Source of the DNA: an uncultured Woeseia sp.
Lineage (GTDB): Bacteria > Pseudomonadota > Gammaproteobacteria > Steroidobacterales > Woeseiaceae
DNA: 34,634 nt
Assembly (NCBI GenBank): GCA_913031125.1
Contig: CAJWFK010000027.1
Coordinates: 1-34,634, forward strand
Reading direction: 5' to 3'
In this document: in pieces, positions 27,207 through 34,634 of the stretch
Position numbering within the stretch: position 1 is the stretch's first letter
Layout: every line of letters starts with the position of its first letter
The notes under the pieces: generated by a model
Told to the model about the DNA's origin: nothing
Database searches by the model: none
What the model saw: only the letters and a program-made list of their open reading frames with translations
Made by a program: the position numbers and the translations under genes

Positions 27207-28510
27207 ATAGCTATTCGGAAAATTTGACCTGCTTTAATGTTTTTGGCGAGGATAACTCCTGGTTGCTCGACGTCTATAAGAAGCATGGTGGTTATAAAGC
27301 TTGGCAACGGATTATTGATGGGGAGATTACAACCACCCAAATTATCGACGAAGTTAAGGCTTCCGGACTTCGTGGACGCGGCGGTGCTGGATTTCCAACA
27401 GGTTTGAAGTGGAGTTTTATGCCACGTGACACAGATGGGCAGAAATACTTGGTATGCAATTCTGATGAGAGTGAGCCGGGCACTTGTCATGACAGGGAAG
27501 TATTGCGTTATAACCCGCATAGCCTGATAGAGGGCATGGCAATTGCTGGCTATGCAATGGGTGCAACGGTCGGCTACAACTATATCCGAGGGGAATTCAT
27601 AGATGAACCTGTGCCCCGGTTTGAAGCCGCATTAAAGGAGGCTTATGCGGCCGGATTACTGGGTCGGAATATTAAAAACTCGGGTATTGATTTTGATTTA
27701 CATACCTTTGTAGGAGCAGGCGCTTACATTTGCGGTGAAGAAACAGCTTTGCTGGAGTCATTAGAAGGGAAACAAGGTAAGCCGCGCTTTAAGCCGCCAT
27801 TCCCAGCGAATTTTGGCTTGTATGGCCAGCCCACCACAATTAATAACACACAGAGTTTGGCGAGCGTGCCAGCGATTATTCGCAATGGTGCTAAATGGTT
27901 TGCAGACCTCGGACCGGAAGGTTCTGGTGGCACCGCACAATTTTCAGTTTCGGGCCACATCGAGAAACCTGCTAATCACGAGTTGCCTATGGGTATTCCG
28001 TTTAAAGATTTGCTTGAGTTGTCTGGGGGTGTTTGGAAGGGCCGAAAATTGAAAGCTGTTATTCCGGGGGGGTCTTCTGTGCCAGTGTTGCCGGCAGAGA
28101 TCATTATGAACTGCACAATGGATTACAACTCTCTGCAGAAGGCGGGTTCATCATTTGGTACCGGTGCTGTGATGATCATGGATGATACGACCTGCATGGT
28201 GCGTGTTTTGCAGAGAATTTCCCGTTTCTATATGGCGGAGTCATGTGGGCAATGTACGCCCTGCAGGGAAGGTACAGGTTGGATATATAGAATGTTGACT
28301 CGAATTATTGACGGCCAGGGAGACGAATCTGATCTAGATAAACTGATCGATGTGGCAAACAAAATTGAAGGACACACAATTTGTGCTTTGGGAGATGCCG
28401 CGGCGTGGCCTGTACAGAGCTTTCTTAAGTATTTTCGGCATGAATTTGAGTTTATGGTTCGAAATAATGGGCAGAGTGTTGTAGATGCTGCATCTGAGGC
28501 TGCTGCATGA
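27203..28510 (+). CDS. nuoF: NADH-quinone oxidoreductase subunit F
   Basis: 435-residue NADH- and FMN-binding subunit, the electron entry point. FMN loop GLRGRGGAGFPTG (about 55-67), NSDESEPGTCHDRE and the NADH region GAGAYICGEETALLESLEG are intact. The N3 [4Fe-4S] ligands are Cys348, Cys351, Cys354 (SCGQCTPCREG) and Cys394 (TICALGD). Its stop overlaps nuoG (ATGA). Confidence 0.98.
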   Translation: MNSYSENLTCFNVFGEDNSWLLDVYKKHGGYKAWQRIIDGEITTTQIIDEVKASGLRGRGGAGFPTGLKWSFMPRDTDGQKYLVCNSDESEPGTCHDREVLRYNPHSLIEGMAIAGYAMGATVGYNYIRGEFIDEPVPRFEAALKEAYAAGLLGRNIKNSGIDFDLHTFVGAGAYICGEETALLESLEGKQGKPRFKPPFPANFGLYGQPTTINNTQSLASVPAIIRNGAKWFADLGPEGSGGTAQFSVSGHIEKPANHELPMGIPFKDLLELSGGVWKGRKLKAVIPGGSSVPVLPAEIIMNCTMDYNSLQKAGSSFGTGAVMIMDDTTCMVRVLQRISRFYMAESCGQCTPCREGTGWIYRMLTRIIDGQGDESDLDKLIDVANKIEGHTICALGDAAAWPVQSFLKYFRHEFEFMVRNNGQSVVDAASEAAA

Positions 28511-30669
28511 CTGACGATATCGTTAACATTGAAATTGATGGCAAGGCAGAAAAAGCTCTTAAAGGCGAGATGATAATTTCTGTAACCGACAAAATCGGAA
28601 CTTATGTGCCACGATTTTGTTATCACGAGAAATTGTCGATCGCTGCTAATTGTCGCATGTGTTTAGTAGAAGTCGAAAATGCGCCGAAACCTATGCCGGC
28701 TTGTGCTACGCCGGTTATGGAGGGGATGAGAATTTTTACGCGTTCGCCGGCGGCAATTGCAGCGCAGAAGGCAACTATGGAGTTTCTCCTGATTAATCAC
28801 CCATTGGATTGCCCTATTTGTGATCAAGGTGGGGAATGTGAGTTGCAGGATCTGGCGCTTGGCTATGGACGTGATATTTCCCGTTATACCGAACGTAAGC
28901 GTGTTGTAAAGGACAAGGATATTGGTCCACTAGTATCAACGGATATGACGCGTTGTATCCACTGTACGCGTTGTATTCGTTTTGGGGAGGAAATTACTGG
29001 GTTGCAGGAACTCGGAACGACGGAACGCGGAGAGGATATGAAAATCGGTACTTATGTAGAGAAAAGTATTGATCACGAAATGTCGGCAAATATTATTGAC
29101 CTATGTCCAGTCGGTGCCCTGAATAATAAGCCCTATCGTTACAGTGCGAGGGCATGGGAGATGATGCAACGACCAACTATATCGCCCCATGATTGTGTTG
29201 GATCTAATATGAATGCGCATATCCTTCGTGGAAAAGTAAAGCGCATTGTCCCACGTGAAAATGAGGCCATTAACGAAACCTGGCTCTCTGACCGTGATCG
29301 TTTTAGTTATGAGGGTATATATAGCGGCGAACGTTTACTTAATCCCCGTTTGAAGACTGGTAAAAAATGGAGAGATGTGAGTTGGGATGAGGGGCTAGAA
29401 CGGCTGACGGTGGAATTGCAAAAAGCTTCTGGAACAGATGTAGGAATTATTGCTTCTCCGACTTCTACACTAGAAGAATTTCACCTGTTGTCGAACCTTG
29501 CTGATCATTTGGGGTCTTCAAATATTGATTATCGGACACGGCAAAAAGATTTTTCCGATCAAGAAAATGATCCACTATTTCCGTGGCTCGGATGTAAAAT
29601 TGAAGATATAGAGGCCGCGGGGGCAATTCTTTTGGTTGGCTCTAACTTGCGAAAAGAAGCGCCAATGATTGCACACCGATTTCGGAAAGCCGCATTGGCT
29701 GGTGCGCAGGTTAGCATCATCAGTGCTGAGAAATACGAATATTATTTTGATGTCTGTCACCATATTGATGACTCGAATTTGGTAGAAGATTTAGCAGGCA
29801 TTGCCGTTGCTGCTGCGGATGGTGGTGCTGTTCCAGACGTGATTTCTGATATTTGTGAAGGTGTGGAGCCGACAGAAGTTCACAAACAAATATCGGCCGT
29901 GCTTAATAAAACGGAAAACGCTCTCGTTATTTCTGGCCTTATTGCCAGCCGGCATAGCGCTTTTTCTGTAATCAGGGCGCTGGTTGCCTCGATCGGTGAG
30001 ATGACGGGTGCAAGTTTTGGTGGGTTGTCAGAGGGTCCCAATAGTGCTGGAGGACATCTCGCAGGGGTAATCCCCCATCGTCAGCAAGCCGGTATGGCGA
30101 GGTCCCGACAAGGGTGGAATGCACAGGATATTATTAATAACTCGCCTGAAGTTACTTTGCTCTTTGGTTTGGAGCCGATTGACGTGACTTGTGTGGACAA
30201 CGTAGGTAAAAAGCTTGCTTCTCATCGATTTGTTTGTGCTATGACACCATACTCCAACGAAAGTATGGAAGAATCTTGTAACCTGTTGCTGCCGATCGGA
30301 ACATTCGCAGAAACATCGGGAACATATGTTAATTGCGAGGGCCGATGGCAAAGTTTCGGTGGCATCGCTAAATCGATCGGGGCAGCAAGGCCTGGTTGGC
30401 GTGTTCTTAGGGTGCTGGGTAATTTGCTCGATGCCGGCGGATTCGAGTATGTGTCTAGTGAAGAGGTACTGAAAGAGATTCGTGCGAATATTACAAATAT
30501 CACAGCGGACAATACCTACAAGGGTAGTAAGCCATTACCTAAGACAACTGGTGCGACCGATGGCGGTTTAGCCATTGATGTTCCAATTTACCAAATTGAT
30601 GCTGTGGTGCGTCGGGCGACGGCTTTGCAGCTTACACCTGAGGCTAATCGAAGTAGGTCGAATAATTAA
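28507..30669 (+). CDS. nuoG: NADH-quinone oxidoreductase subunit G
   Basis: 720-residue 75-kDa subunit. The N-terminal [2Fe-2S] ligands are Cys38, Cys49, Cys52 and Cys66. The His-cysteine cluster N5 has His98, Cys102, Cys105 and Cys111 ([14 protein letters not shown]). Cluster N4 has Cys150, Cys153, Cys156 and Cys200. The C-terminal molybdopterin-oxidoreductase-like domain keeps the fold but has no recognised cofactor site, as in all NuoG. The extra N7 cysteine set of some NuoG proteins was not seen. It overlaps nuoH by one base (TAATG). Confidence 0.97.
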   Translation: MTDDIVNIEIDGKAEKALKGEMIISVTDKIGTYVPRFCYHEKLSIAANCRMCLVEVENAPKPMPACATPVMEGMRIFTRSPAAIAAQKATMEFLLINHPLDCPICDQGGECELQDLALGYGRDISRYTERKRVVKDKDIGPLVSTDMTRCIHCTRCIRFGEEITGLQELGTTERGEDMKIGTYVEKSIDHEMSANIIDLCPVGALNNKPYRYSARAWEMMQRPTISPHDCVGSNMNAHILRGKVKRIVPRENEAINETWLSDRDRFSYEGIYSGERLLNPRLKTGKKWRDVSWDEGLERLTVELQKASGTDVGIIASPTSTLEEFHLLSNLADHLGSSNIDYRTRQKDFSDQENDPLFPWLGCKIEDIEAAGAILLVGSNLRKEAPMIAHRFRKAALAGAQVSIISAEKYEYYFDVCHHIDDSNLVEDLAGIAVAAADGGAVPDVISDICEGVEPTEVHKQISAVLNKTENALVISGLIASRHSAFSVIRALVASIGEMTGASFGGLSEGPNSAGGHLAGVIPHRQQAGMARSRQGWNAQDIINNSPEVTLLFGLEPIDVTCVDNVGKKLASHRFVCAMTPYSNESMEESCNLLLPIGTFAETSGTYVNCEGRWQSFGGIAKSIGAARPGWRVLRVLGNLLDAGGFEYVSSEEVLKEIRANITNITADNTYKGSKPLPKTTGATDGGLAIDVPIYQIDAVVRRATALQLTPEANRSRSNN

Positions 30670-31757
30670 TGGAGTGGCTGATCCCACAATTTTTTCTTGG
30701 TGCATGGGACCAGTTTCCGCCGCTACTCCAATATCTGATTGAAACAACATTTTGGATTCTTGTTGTCACGATCACTGTCATATTAGGGGTGGCCTTCACC
30801 ACCTATTTCGAAAGAAAAGTGATTGGTTATATGCAAGGCAGGATTGGTCCGAATCGTGTTGGGCCGAAAGGCCTGGGGCAACCTTTTGCTGATGTTCTGA
30901 AGATGTTGATAAAGGAAGTCGTTGTACCTGCTAAATCAAATCGCTTTTTGTTTGTCATCGCTCCACTACTTACTTTGGTGCCCGCACTAGCCACGTGGGC
31001 TGTAGTACCGTTCTCAAATACCTTCGTTATTGCTGACATTAATGCAGGCCTATTGTATGTATTAGCCCTTACATCTGTTGGTGTTTATGGTGTGATTCTT
31101 GCTGGTTGGGCAACTAACTCAAAATATGCGTTTCTCGGTGCGATGCGCTCAGCTGCGCAAATTGTTGCTTATGAAATAGCAATGGGGTTTGCATTAGTTG
31201 GAGTTTTGATGGCTAGTGGTAGTTTGAACCTGGGTGTTATTACGGAAGCACAGGGTGGAGGCGTAACTAATTGGTTTGTTCTTCCACTACTACCCTTATT
31301 TTTCGTTTATTTTATAGCGGGTGTTGCGGAAACAAATAGAGCTCCTTTCGACGTGGCTGAGGGAGAATCTGAAATCGTTGCTGGTTTTCATGTTGAATAT
31401 TCCGGGATTGCTTTTGCGCTATTTTTTCTAGGAGAGTATGCAAATATCATCTTGATATCGGCGTTAACATCAATTCTTTTCATGGGTGGCTATTTATCGT
31501 TTTTCGAGGGCTGGACGATTCTGGAAGGCACCATGTTGAGTTTCCTACGTGAACCCTCACTTGGCTGGTTGGTGCTGAAGATATGTTTTTTTGTGTATGT
31601 GTTTTTTTGGATCAGAGCCACATTCCCGCGTTACCGTTATGACCAAATAATGCGCCTTGGGTGGAAGGTGTTTATTCCGGTCACGATCGTTTGGATAGGG
31701 GTGGAGGCTGTGATGGCGTGGATGCAGGTTGGGCCGTGGACAAATTTGTATGGGTAA
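30669..31757 (+). CDS. nuoH: NADH-quinone oxidoreductase subunit H
   Basis: 362-residue membrane subunit joining the quinone pocket to the proton channel. About eight TM segments. Conserved loops: AYFERKV-like [20 protein letters not shown] (about 38-57), [20 protein letters not shown], and the acidic [19 protein letters not shown] loop followed by FHVEYSG. Complete. Confidence 0.98.
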   Translation: MEWLIPQFFLGAWDQFPPLLQYLIETTFWILVVTITVILGVAFTTYFERKVIGYMQGRIGPNRVGPKGLGQPFADVLKMLIKEVVVPAKSNRFLFVIAPLLTLVPALATWAVVPFSNTFVIADINAGLLYVLALTSVGVYGVILAGWATNSKYAFLGAMRSAAQIVAYEIAMGFALVGVLMASGSLNLGVITEAQGGGVTNWFVLPLLPLFFVYFIAGVAETNRAPFDVAEGESEIVAGFHVEYSGIAFALFFLGEYANIILISALTSILFMGGYLSFFEGWTILEGTMLSFLREPSLGWLVLKICFFVYVFFWIRATFPRYRYDQIMRLGWKVFIPVTIVWIGVEAVMAWMQVGPWTNLYG

Positions 31758-32250
31758 AATGACGAAAAGATTGTCAAGTTACATAAAGACATTTGTCCTG
31801 TGGGAACTATGGCGTGGCTTGTCGGTAACGTTGCGAAATTTCTTCAAACCCCCAGTAACAGTGTTTTATCCAGAAGAAAAGACACCACAATCATCGCGTT
31901 TTCGGGGTCTGCATGCTCTTCGGCGATATCCAAATGGGGAAGAGAGATGTATTGCATGTAAATTGTGTGAGGCAGTGTGCCCGGCACTAGCTATAACTAT
32001 CGAATCAGATGTTGGTGATGATGGCACCAGGCGAACTACTCAATACGATATTGACTTATTTAAATGCATTTACTGTGGCTTCTGTGAGGAGGCTTGTCCG
32101 GTAGATGCAATAGTCGAGACCCGAATACATGAATACCACATGGAAGCACCGGGTGAGAATATTATGACCAAGGACAAGCTCCTAGCGATTGGTGACAAAT
32201 ATGAAGAGATGATATCCGTAGATAAAGAAGCGGATGCTAAATACAGGTAA
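31750..32250 (+). CDS. nuoI: NADH-quinone oxidoreductase subunit I
   Basis: About 166-residue ferredoxin-like subunit with clusters N6a and N6b. Ligands Cys67, Cys70, Cys73, Cys77 ([12 protein letters not shown]) and Cys106, Cys109, Cys112, Cys116 ([12 protein letters not shown]). It resembles the short alphaproteobacterial/mitochondrial-type NuoI ([17 protein letters not shown]) rather than the longer E. coli form. Start is ATG 31750, overlapping nuoH by 8 nt; ATG 31759 is also possible. Confidence 0.96.
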   Translation: MGKMTKRLSSYIKTFVLWELWRGLSVTLRNFFKPPVTVFYPEEKTPQSSRFRGLHALRRYPNGEERCIACKLCEAVCPALAITIESDVGDDGTRRTTQYDIDLFKCIYCGFCEEACPVDAIVETRIHEYHMEAPGENIMTKDKLLAIGDKYEEMISVDKEADAKYR

Positions 32251-32259
32251 GGGGCTGGT

Positions 32260-32871
32260 TTGTTTCAAGCGATTTTCTTTTATATTTTTGCGGTAATCCT
32301 TATCGGGGCGGCTGTGGGTGTTATTTTTTCTCGTAATCCAGTGCATGCAGTGATGTTCTTGGTTCTTGCATTTTTTCAAAGTGCGCTCCTTTGGTTGATG
32401 GCCGAAGCTGAATTTTTGGCGATTGTCCTAGTACTGGTTTATGTCGGCGCGGTAATGGTTTTATTCCTATTCGTGGTGATGATGCTGGACATCAACGTAG
32501 AAAGTGTATCCGTACCCTATACCCGTTATTTGCCATTGGGAATTATGGTTGCGGGTTTGATGGTTGTTGAATTGTTGATGATCATATGGAACAGGCAGGC
32601 GGCTGAGCCATTGACCGGATCATTCTCTAGGATGCCTGAGGGTTATAGTAATACTGAAGCTCTTGGGGCTGTTTTATATACAGAGCATGTCTACGCGTTT
32701 GAGATTGCGGCTGTCATCCTGCTTTTAGCTATCATTGCAGCGATCACGCTAACGATGCGCAAGCGTCCTGGCTTAAAACAACAGAATATCGCGAGACAGG
32801 TTGCGGTACAGGCAAAAGATCGTGTTCGCTTAGTGAAGATGGCAGCAGAATCATCGGAGAAAGACCAATGA
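32260..32871 (+). CDS. nuoJ: NADH-quinone oxidoreductase subunit J
   Basis: 203-residue membrane subunit with five TM segments. It has the conserved [20 protein letters not shown] and the pi-bulge TM3 region [20 protein letters not shown]. The start is TTG 32260 with AAGGGG about 5-6 nt upstream; no ATG fits this N-terminus. The basic C-terminal tail extends beyond TM5. Overlaps nuoK by 4 nt. Confidence 0.96.
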   Translation: MFQAIFFYIFAVILIGAAVGVIFSRNPVHAVMFLVLAFFQSALLWLMAEAEFLAIVLVLVYVGAVMVLFLFVVMMLDINVESVSVPYTRYLPLGIMVAGLMVVELLMIIWNRQAAEPLTGSFSRMPEGYSNTEALGAVLYTEHVYAFEIAAVILLLAIIAAITLTMRKRPGLKQQNIARQVAVQAKDRVRLVKMAAESSEKDQ

Positions 32872-33173
32872 TTGGGTTGCAACATTACTTGACGGTGGCA
32901 GCGGTTTTATTTGCCCTTTCTATCGCAGGTATCTTTATTAATCGGCGTAATTTGATTTTGCTTTTGATGTGTATCGAGCTGATGCTGCTTGCCGTCAATT
33001 TTAACTTCATCGCATTTTCACGGTACCTTGGTGATGAAACAGGCCAAGTTTTTGTATTTTTCATATTAACAGTCGCGGCTGCCGAAGCAGCAATTGGCTT
33101 GGCTATCCTTGTCGTTTTATTCCGAAACCGACTTTCAATCAATGTCCAGGAATTGGACTCCATGAAAGGCTGA
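32868..33173 (+). CDS. nuoK: NADH-quinone oxidoreductase subunit K
   Basis: 101-residue, three-TM subunit. The conserved glutamates for proton transfer sit in [13 protein letters not shown] (TM2) and [17 protein letters not shown] (TM3). Complete and of standard size. nuoL follows after 3 nt. Confidence 0.97.
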   Translation: MIGLQHYLTVAAVLFALSIAGIFINRRNLILLLMCIELMLLAVNFNFIAFSRYLGDETGQVFVFFILTVAAAEAAIGLAILVVLFRNRLSINVQELDSMKG

Positions 33174-33176
33174 TCC

Positions 33177-34634
33177 TTGGAACACATCCATTTAACCATT
33201 GTTCTCGCACCTTTGTTTGCGGCAGTTGTCACAGGCCTGTTTGGTCGGCAGGTCGGAAGGGCGGGGGCCCATTGGCTCACGATCCTAGCAGTAGGTTTGT
33301 CCTTTGTTTTGTCATGCCTGGTATTGAAGCATTTATATTTAGATGGCGGTGTTGCTGAAAATTATAGTGTCTACACTTGGGCAGTTAGTGATGGCTTGAA
33401 GATGGAAGTCGGCTTTTTAATCGATCGTCTCACCGCATTAATGATGGTAGTAGTTACTTTTGTATCTTGGATGGTCCACATCTACACAATTGGCTATATG
33501 CACGAAGATCCGGGTTACCAGCGTTTCTTTAGCTATATCTCGCTGTTTACATTCGCGATGTTGATGCTAGTGATGTCGAATAACTTTTTACAGTTGTTCT
33601 TTGGTTGGGAAGCAGTTGGTTTGGTTTCCTATCTATTAATAGGATTTTGGTTTAAACGTGAAACGGCGATTTTTGCGAATTTGAAAGCTTTTCTGGTGAA
33701 TCGGGTGGGAGATTTCGGTTTCATCCTGGGTATCGCTGCTTTGGTTATGTTTACCAACTCGCTGGATTATGCGACGGTTTTTTCTAGCGGCGAATCAATT
33801 GCGATGCAAGAAATTGAGATAATCCCAGGCAATCCATGGAATGCGATGACGGTGATTTGCATACTCCTTTTTATAGGTGCTATGGGGAAGTCAGCACAAG
33901 CACCACTGCACGTATGGTTACCTGATTCCATGGAAGGTCCCACACCAATTTCTGCCTTGATTCATGCCGCAACAATGGTGACGGCGGGAATTTTTATGGT
34001 TGCACGGATGTCACCACTCTACGAGCTTTCAGAGATGGCACTAGCTGTGGTCCTGACTATTGGTGCAATTACGGCATTTTTCATGGGACTTCTTGGAATT
34101 GTACAAAATGATATTAAACGGGTAGTGGCCTATTCGACCCTATCTCAGCTAGGTTATATGACAGTTGCGCTCGGTATTAGTGCATACAGCGCAGCGATGT
34201 TTCACCTTATGACGCATGCGTTTTTTAAGGCGCTCCTGTTCTTGGCAGCGGGTTCCGTGATCATTGCTATGCATCATGAGCAGGCGGCTTCTTACGCAGC
34301 GGAAGGCTACGCCCGTATTTCAGGTAAGCCGGGGGTCGCGCTTGTCACCACCGGGCCTGGGGGCACCAATGCTGTTTCGGGTGTGTATGGTGCTTGGATT
34401 GACTCAATTCCTACTATTTTTATCGCTGGGCAGGTGCCTCGGAATCAGATGATCAATGACACGGGTCTTCGTCAATATGGAGTCCAAGAATCGGATATGG
34501 TGACCCTTGTCAAACCAATTACTAAGTATGCGGCGGTTGTTGATGATCCAGCTATGATAAGGTTTCATATGGAAAAAGCACTTCATTTGGCGACTTCTGG
34601 ACGGCCCGGCCCCGTGTGGTTGGATATCCCCTTG
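33177..34634 (+). CDS. nuoL: NuoL N-terminal two-thirds joined in frame to a TPP-enzyme domain (chimeric, 3' partial)
   Basis: TTG start at 33177 with AAAGG about 9 nt upstream. Residues 1-369 are a normal NuoL antiporter-like proton-pumping subunit: FLIDRLTALMMVVVTFVSW, QLFFGWEAVGLVSYLLIGFW, the Lys-bearing MGKSAQAPLHVWLPDSMEGP, THAFFKALLFLAAGSV. At MHHEQ (365-369; 34269-34283) the frame continues as AASYAAEGYARISGKPGVAL, VTTGPGGTNAVSGVYGAW and later RPGPVWLDIPL. That is the N-terminal domain of a thiamine-diphosphate enzyme close to acetolactate-synthase-like proteins, beginning at the HEQ that carries the TPP-activating Glu. The remaining NuoL helices and any TPP N-terminus are missing. 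The frame is open at the window edge. A functional protein is unlikely; an assembly chimera or rearrangement is my reading. Confidence 0.9.
   Translation, partial: MEHIHLTIVLAPLFAAVVTGLFGRQVGRAGAHWLTILAVGLSFVLSCLVLKHLYLDGGVAENYSVYTWAVSDGLKMEVGFLIDRLTALMMVVVTFVSWMVHIYTIGYMHEDPGYQRFFSYISLFTFAMLMLVMSNNFLQLFFGWEAVGLVSYLLIGFWFKRETAIFANLKAFLVNRVGDFGFILGIAALVMFTNSLDYATVFSSGESIAMQEIEIIPGNPWNAMTVICILLFIGAMGKSAQAPLHVWLPDSMEGPTPISALIHAATMVTAGIFMVARMSPLYELSEMALAVVLTIGAITAFFMGLLGIVQNDIKRVVAYSTLSQLGYMTVALGISAYSAAMFHLMTHAFFKALLFLAAGSVIIAMHHEQAASYAAEGYARISGKPGVALVTTGPGGTNAVSGVYGAWIDSIPTIFIAGQVPRNQMINDTGLRQYGVQESDMVTLVKPITKYAAVVDDPAMIRFHMEKALHLATSGRPGPVWLDIPL
34272..34634 (+). other. Foreign segment: TPP-binding enzyme N-terminal domain, 5' truncated
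   Basis: This part codes only for acetolactate-synthase-like sequence: HEQ (catalytic Glu), EGYARISGKPG, TTGPGGTN, the FAD/domain-linking GQVPRNQM region, GVQESDMVTLVKPITKYA and SGRPGPVWLDIPL. The wording resembles TPP enzymes from surface-sugar gene clusters as much as true IlvB/IlvI, so I leave the function open. It lacks the first 40-50 residues and its own start codon. Confidence 0.8.

Noticed and set aside
33177..34634. A genuine new NuoL-TPP enzyme class
   Set aside because: The join removes essential parts of both proteins and falls exactly in a short shared motif, which points to a chimera.

Overview
The window reads as a gammaproteobacterial chromosome segment of moderate GC, probably outside Enterobacterales and closer in gene order to Legionella, Coxiella or Xanthomonas type genomes. 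The evidence is the run of conserved blocks: ssrA/smpB-ratA-rnfH-bamE-fur-recN-nadK-hrcA-grpE-dnaK-dnaJ, then carA-carB-greA-yhbY-rlmE-ftsH-folP-glmM-tpiA-secG, then tRNA-Leu(GAG) and a nuo (complex I) operon. The species cannot be named from this sequence alone.

Left end (1-1140): a 3' fragment of an unrecognised gene and a small minus-strand protein of the F420/deazaflavin-type nitroreductase fold. Next comes the trans-translation region: tmRNA (minus, tag ANDDNYALAA), an HxlR-type regulator (plus) with two dyads upstream, and smpB (minus). Divergent from smpB are ratA and rnfH, which meet bamE tail to tail. fur follows with a good sigma-70 promoter and converges on the nadK-recN pair (minus). 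hrcA, grpE, dnaK and dnaJ form the heat-shock block. Sigma-32-like promoters with the same 14-nt spacer precede grpE and dnaK, and no CIRCE element is visible.

The middle holds pyrimidine/arginine precursor synthesis (carAB, with a structured leader that could be an attenuator), transcript elongation (greA), ribosome assembly and modification (yhbY, rlmE), membrane proteolysis (ftsH), folate (folP), amino-sugar supply for the envelope (glmM), glycolysis (tpiA) and secretion (secG). After tRNA-Leu and a clear terminator, nuoA-nuoL are tightly packed with 1-10 nt overlaps or short gaps. They encode the NADH module (E, F, G), the connecting module (B, C, D, I) and the membrane arm (A, H, J, K, L).

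The main anomaly is at the right end. nuoL reads normally for about 369 codons, then passes in frame, at a shared MHHEQ, into the N-terminal domain of a thiamine-diphosphate enzyme of the acetolactate-synthase family, which runs off the window. A chimeric join at short homology (assembly artefact or rearrangement) is far more likely than a functional fusion. I found no clear new multi-gene system. The other points of interest are regulatory: the hxlR tandem dyads, a palindrome on the smpB promoter, the carA leader and the paired heat-shock promoters.
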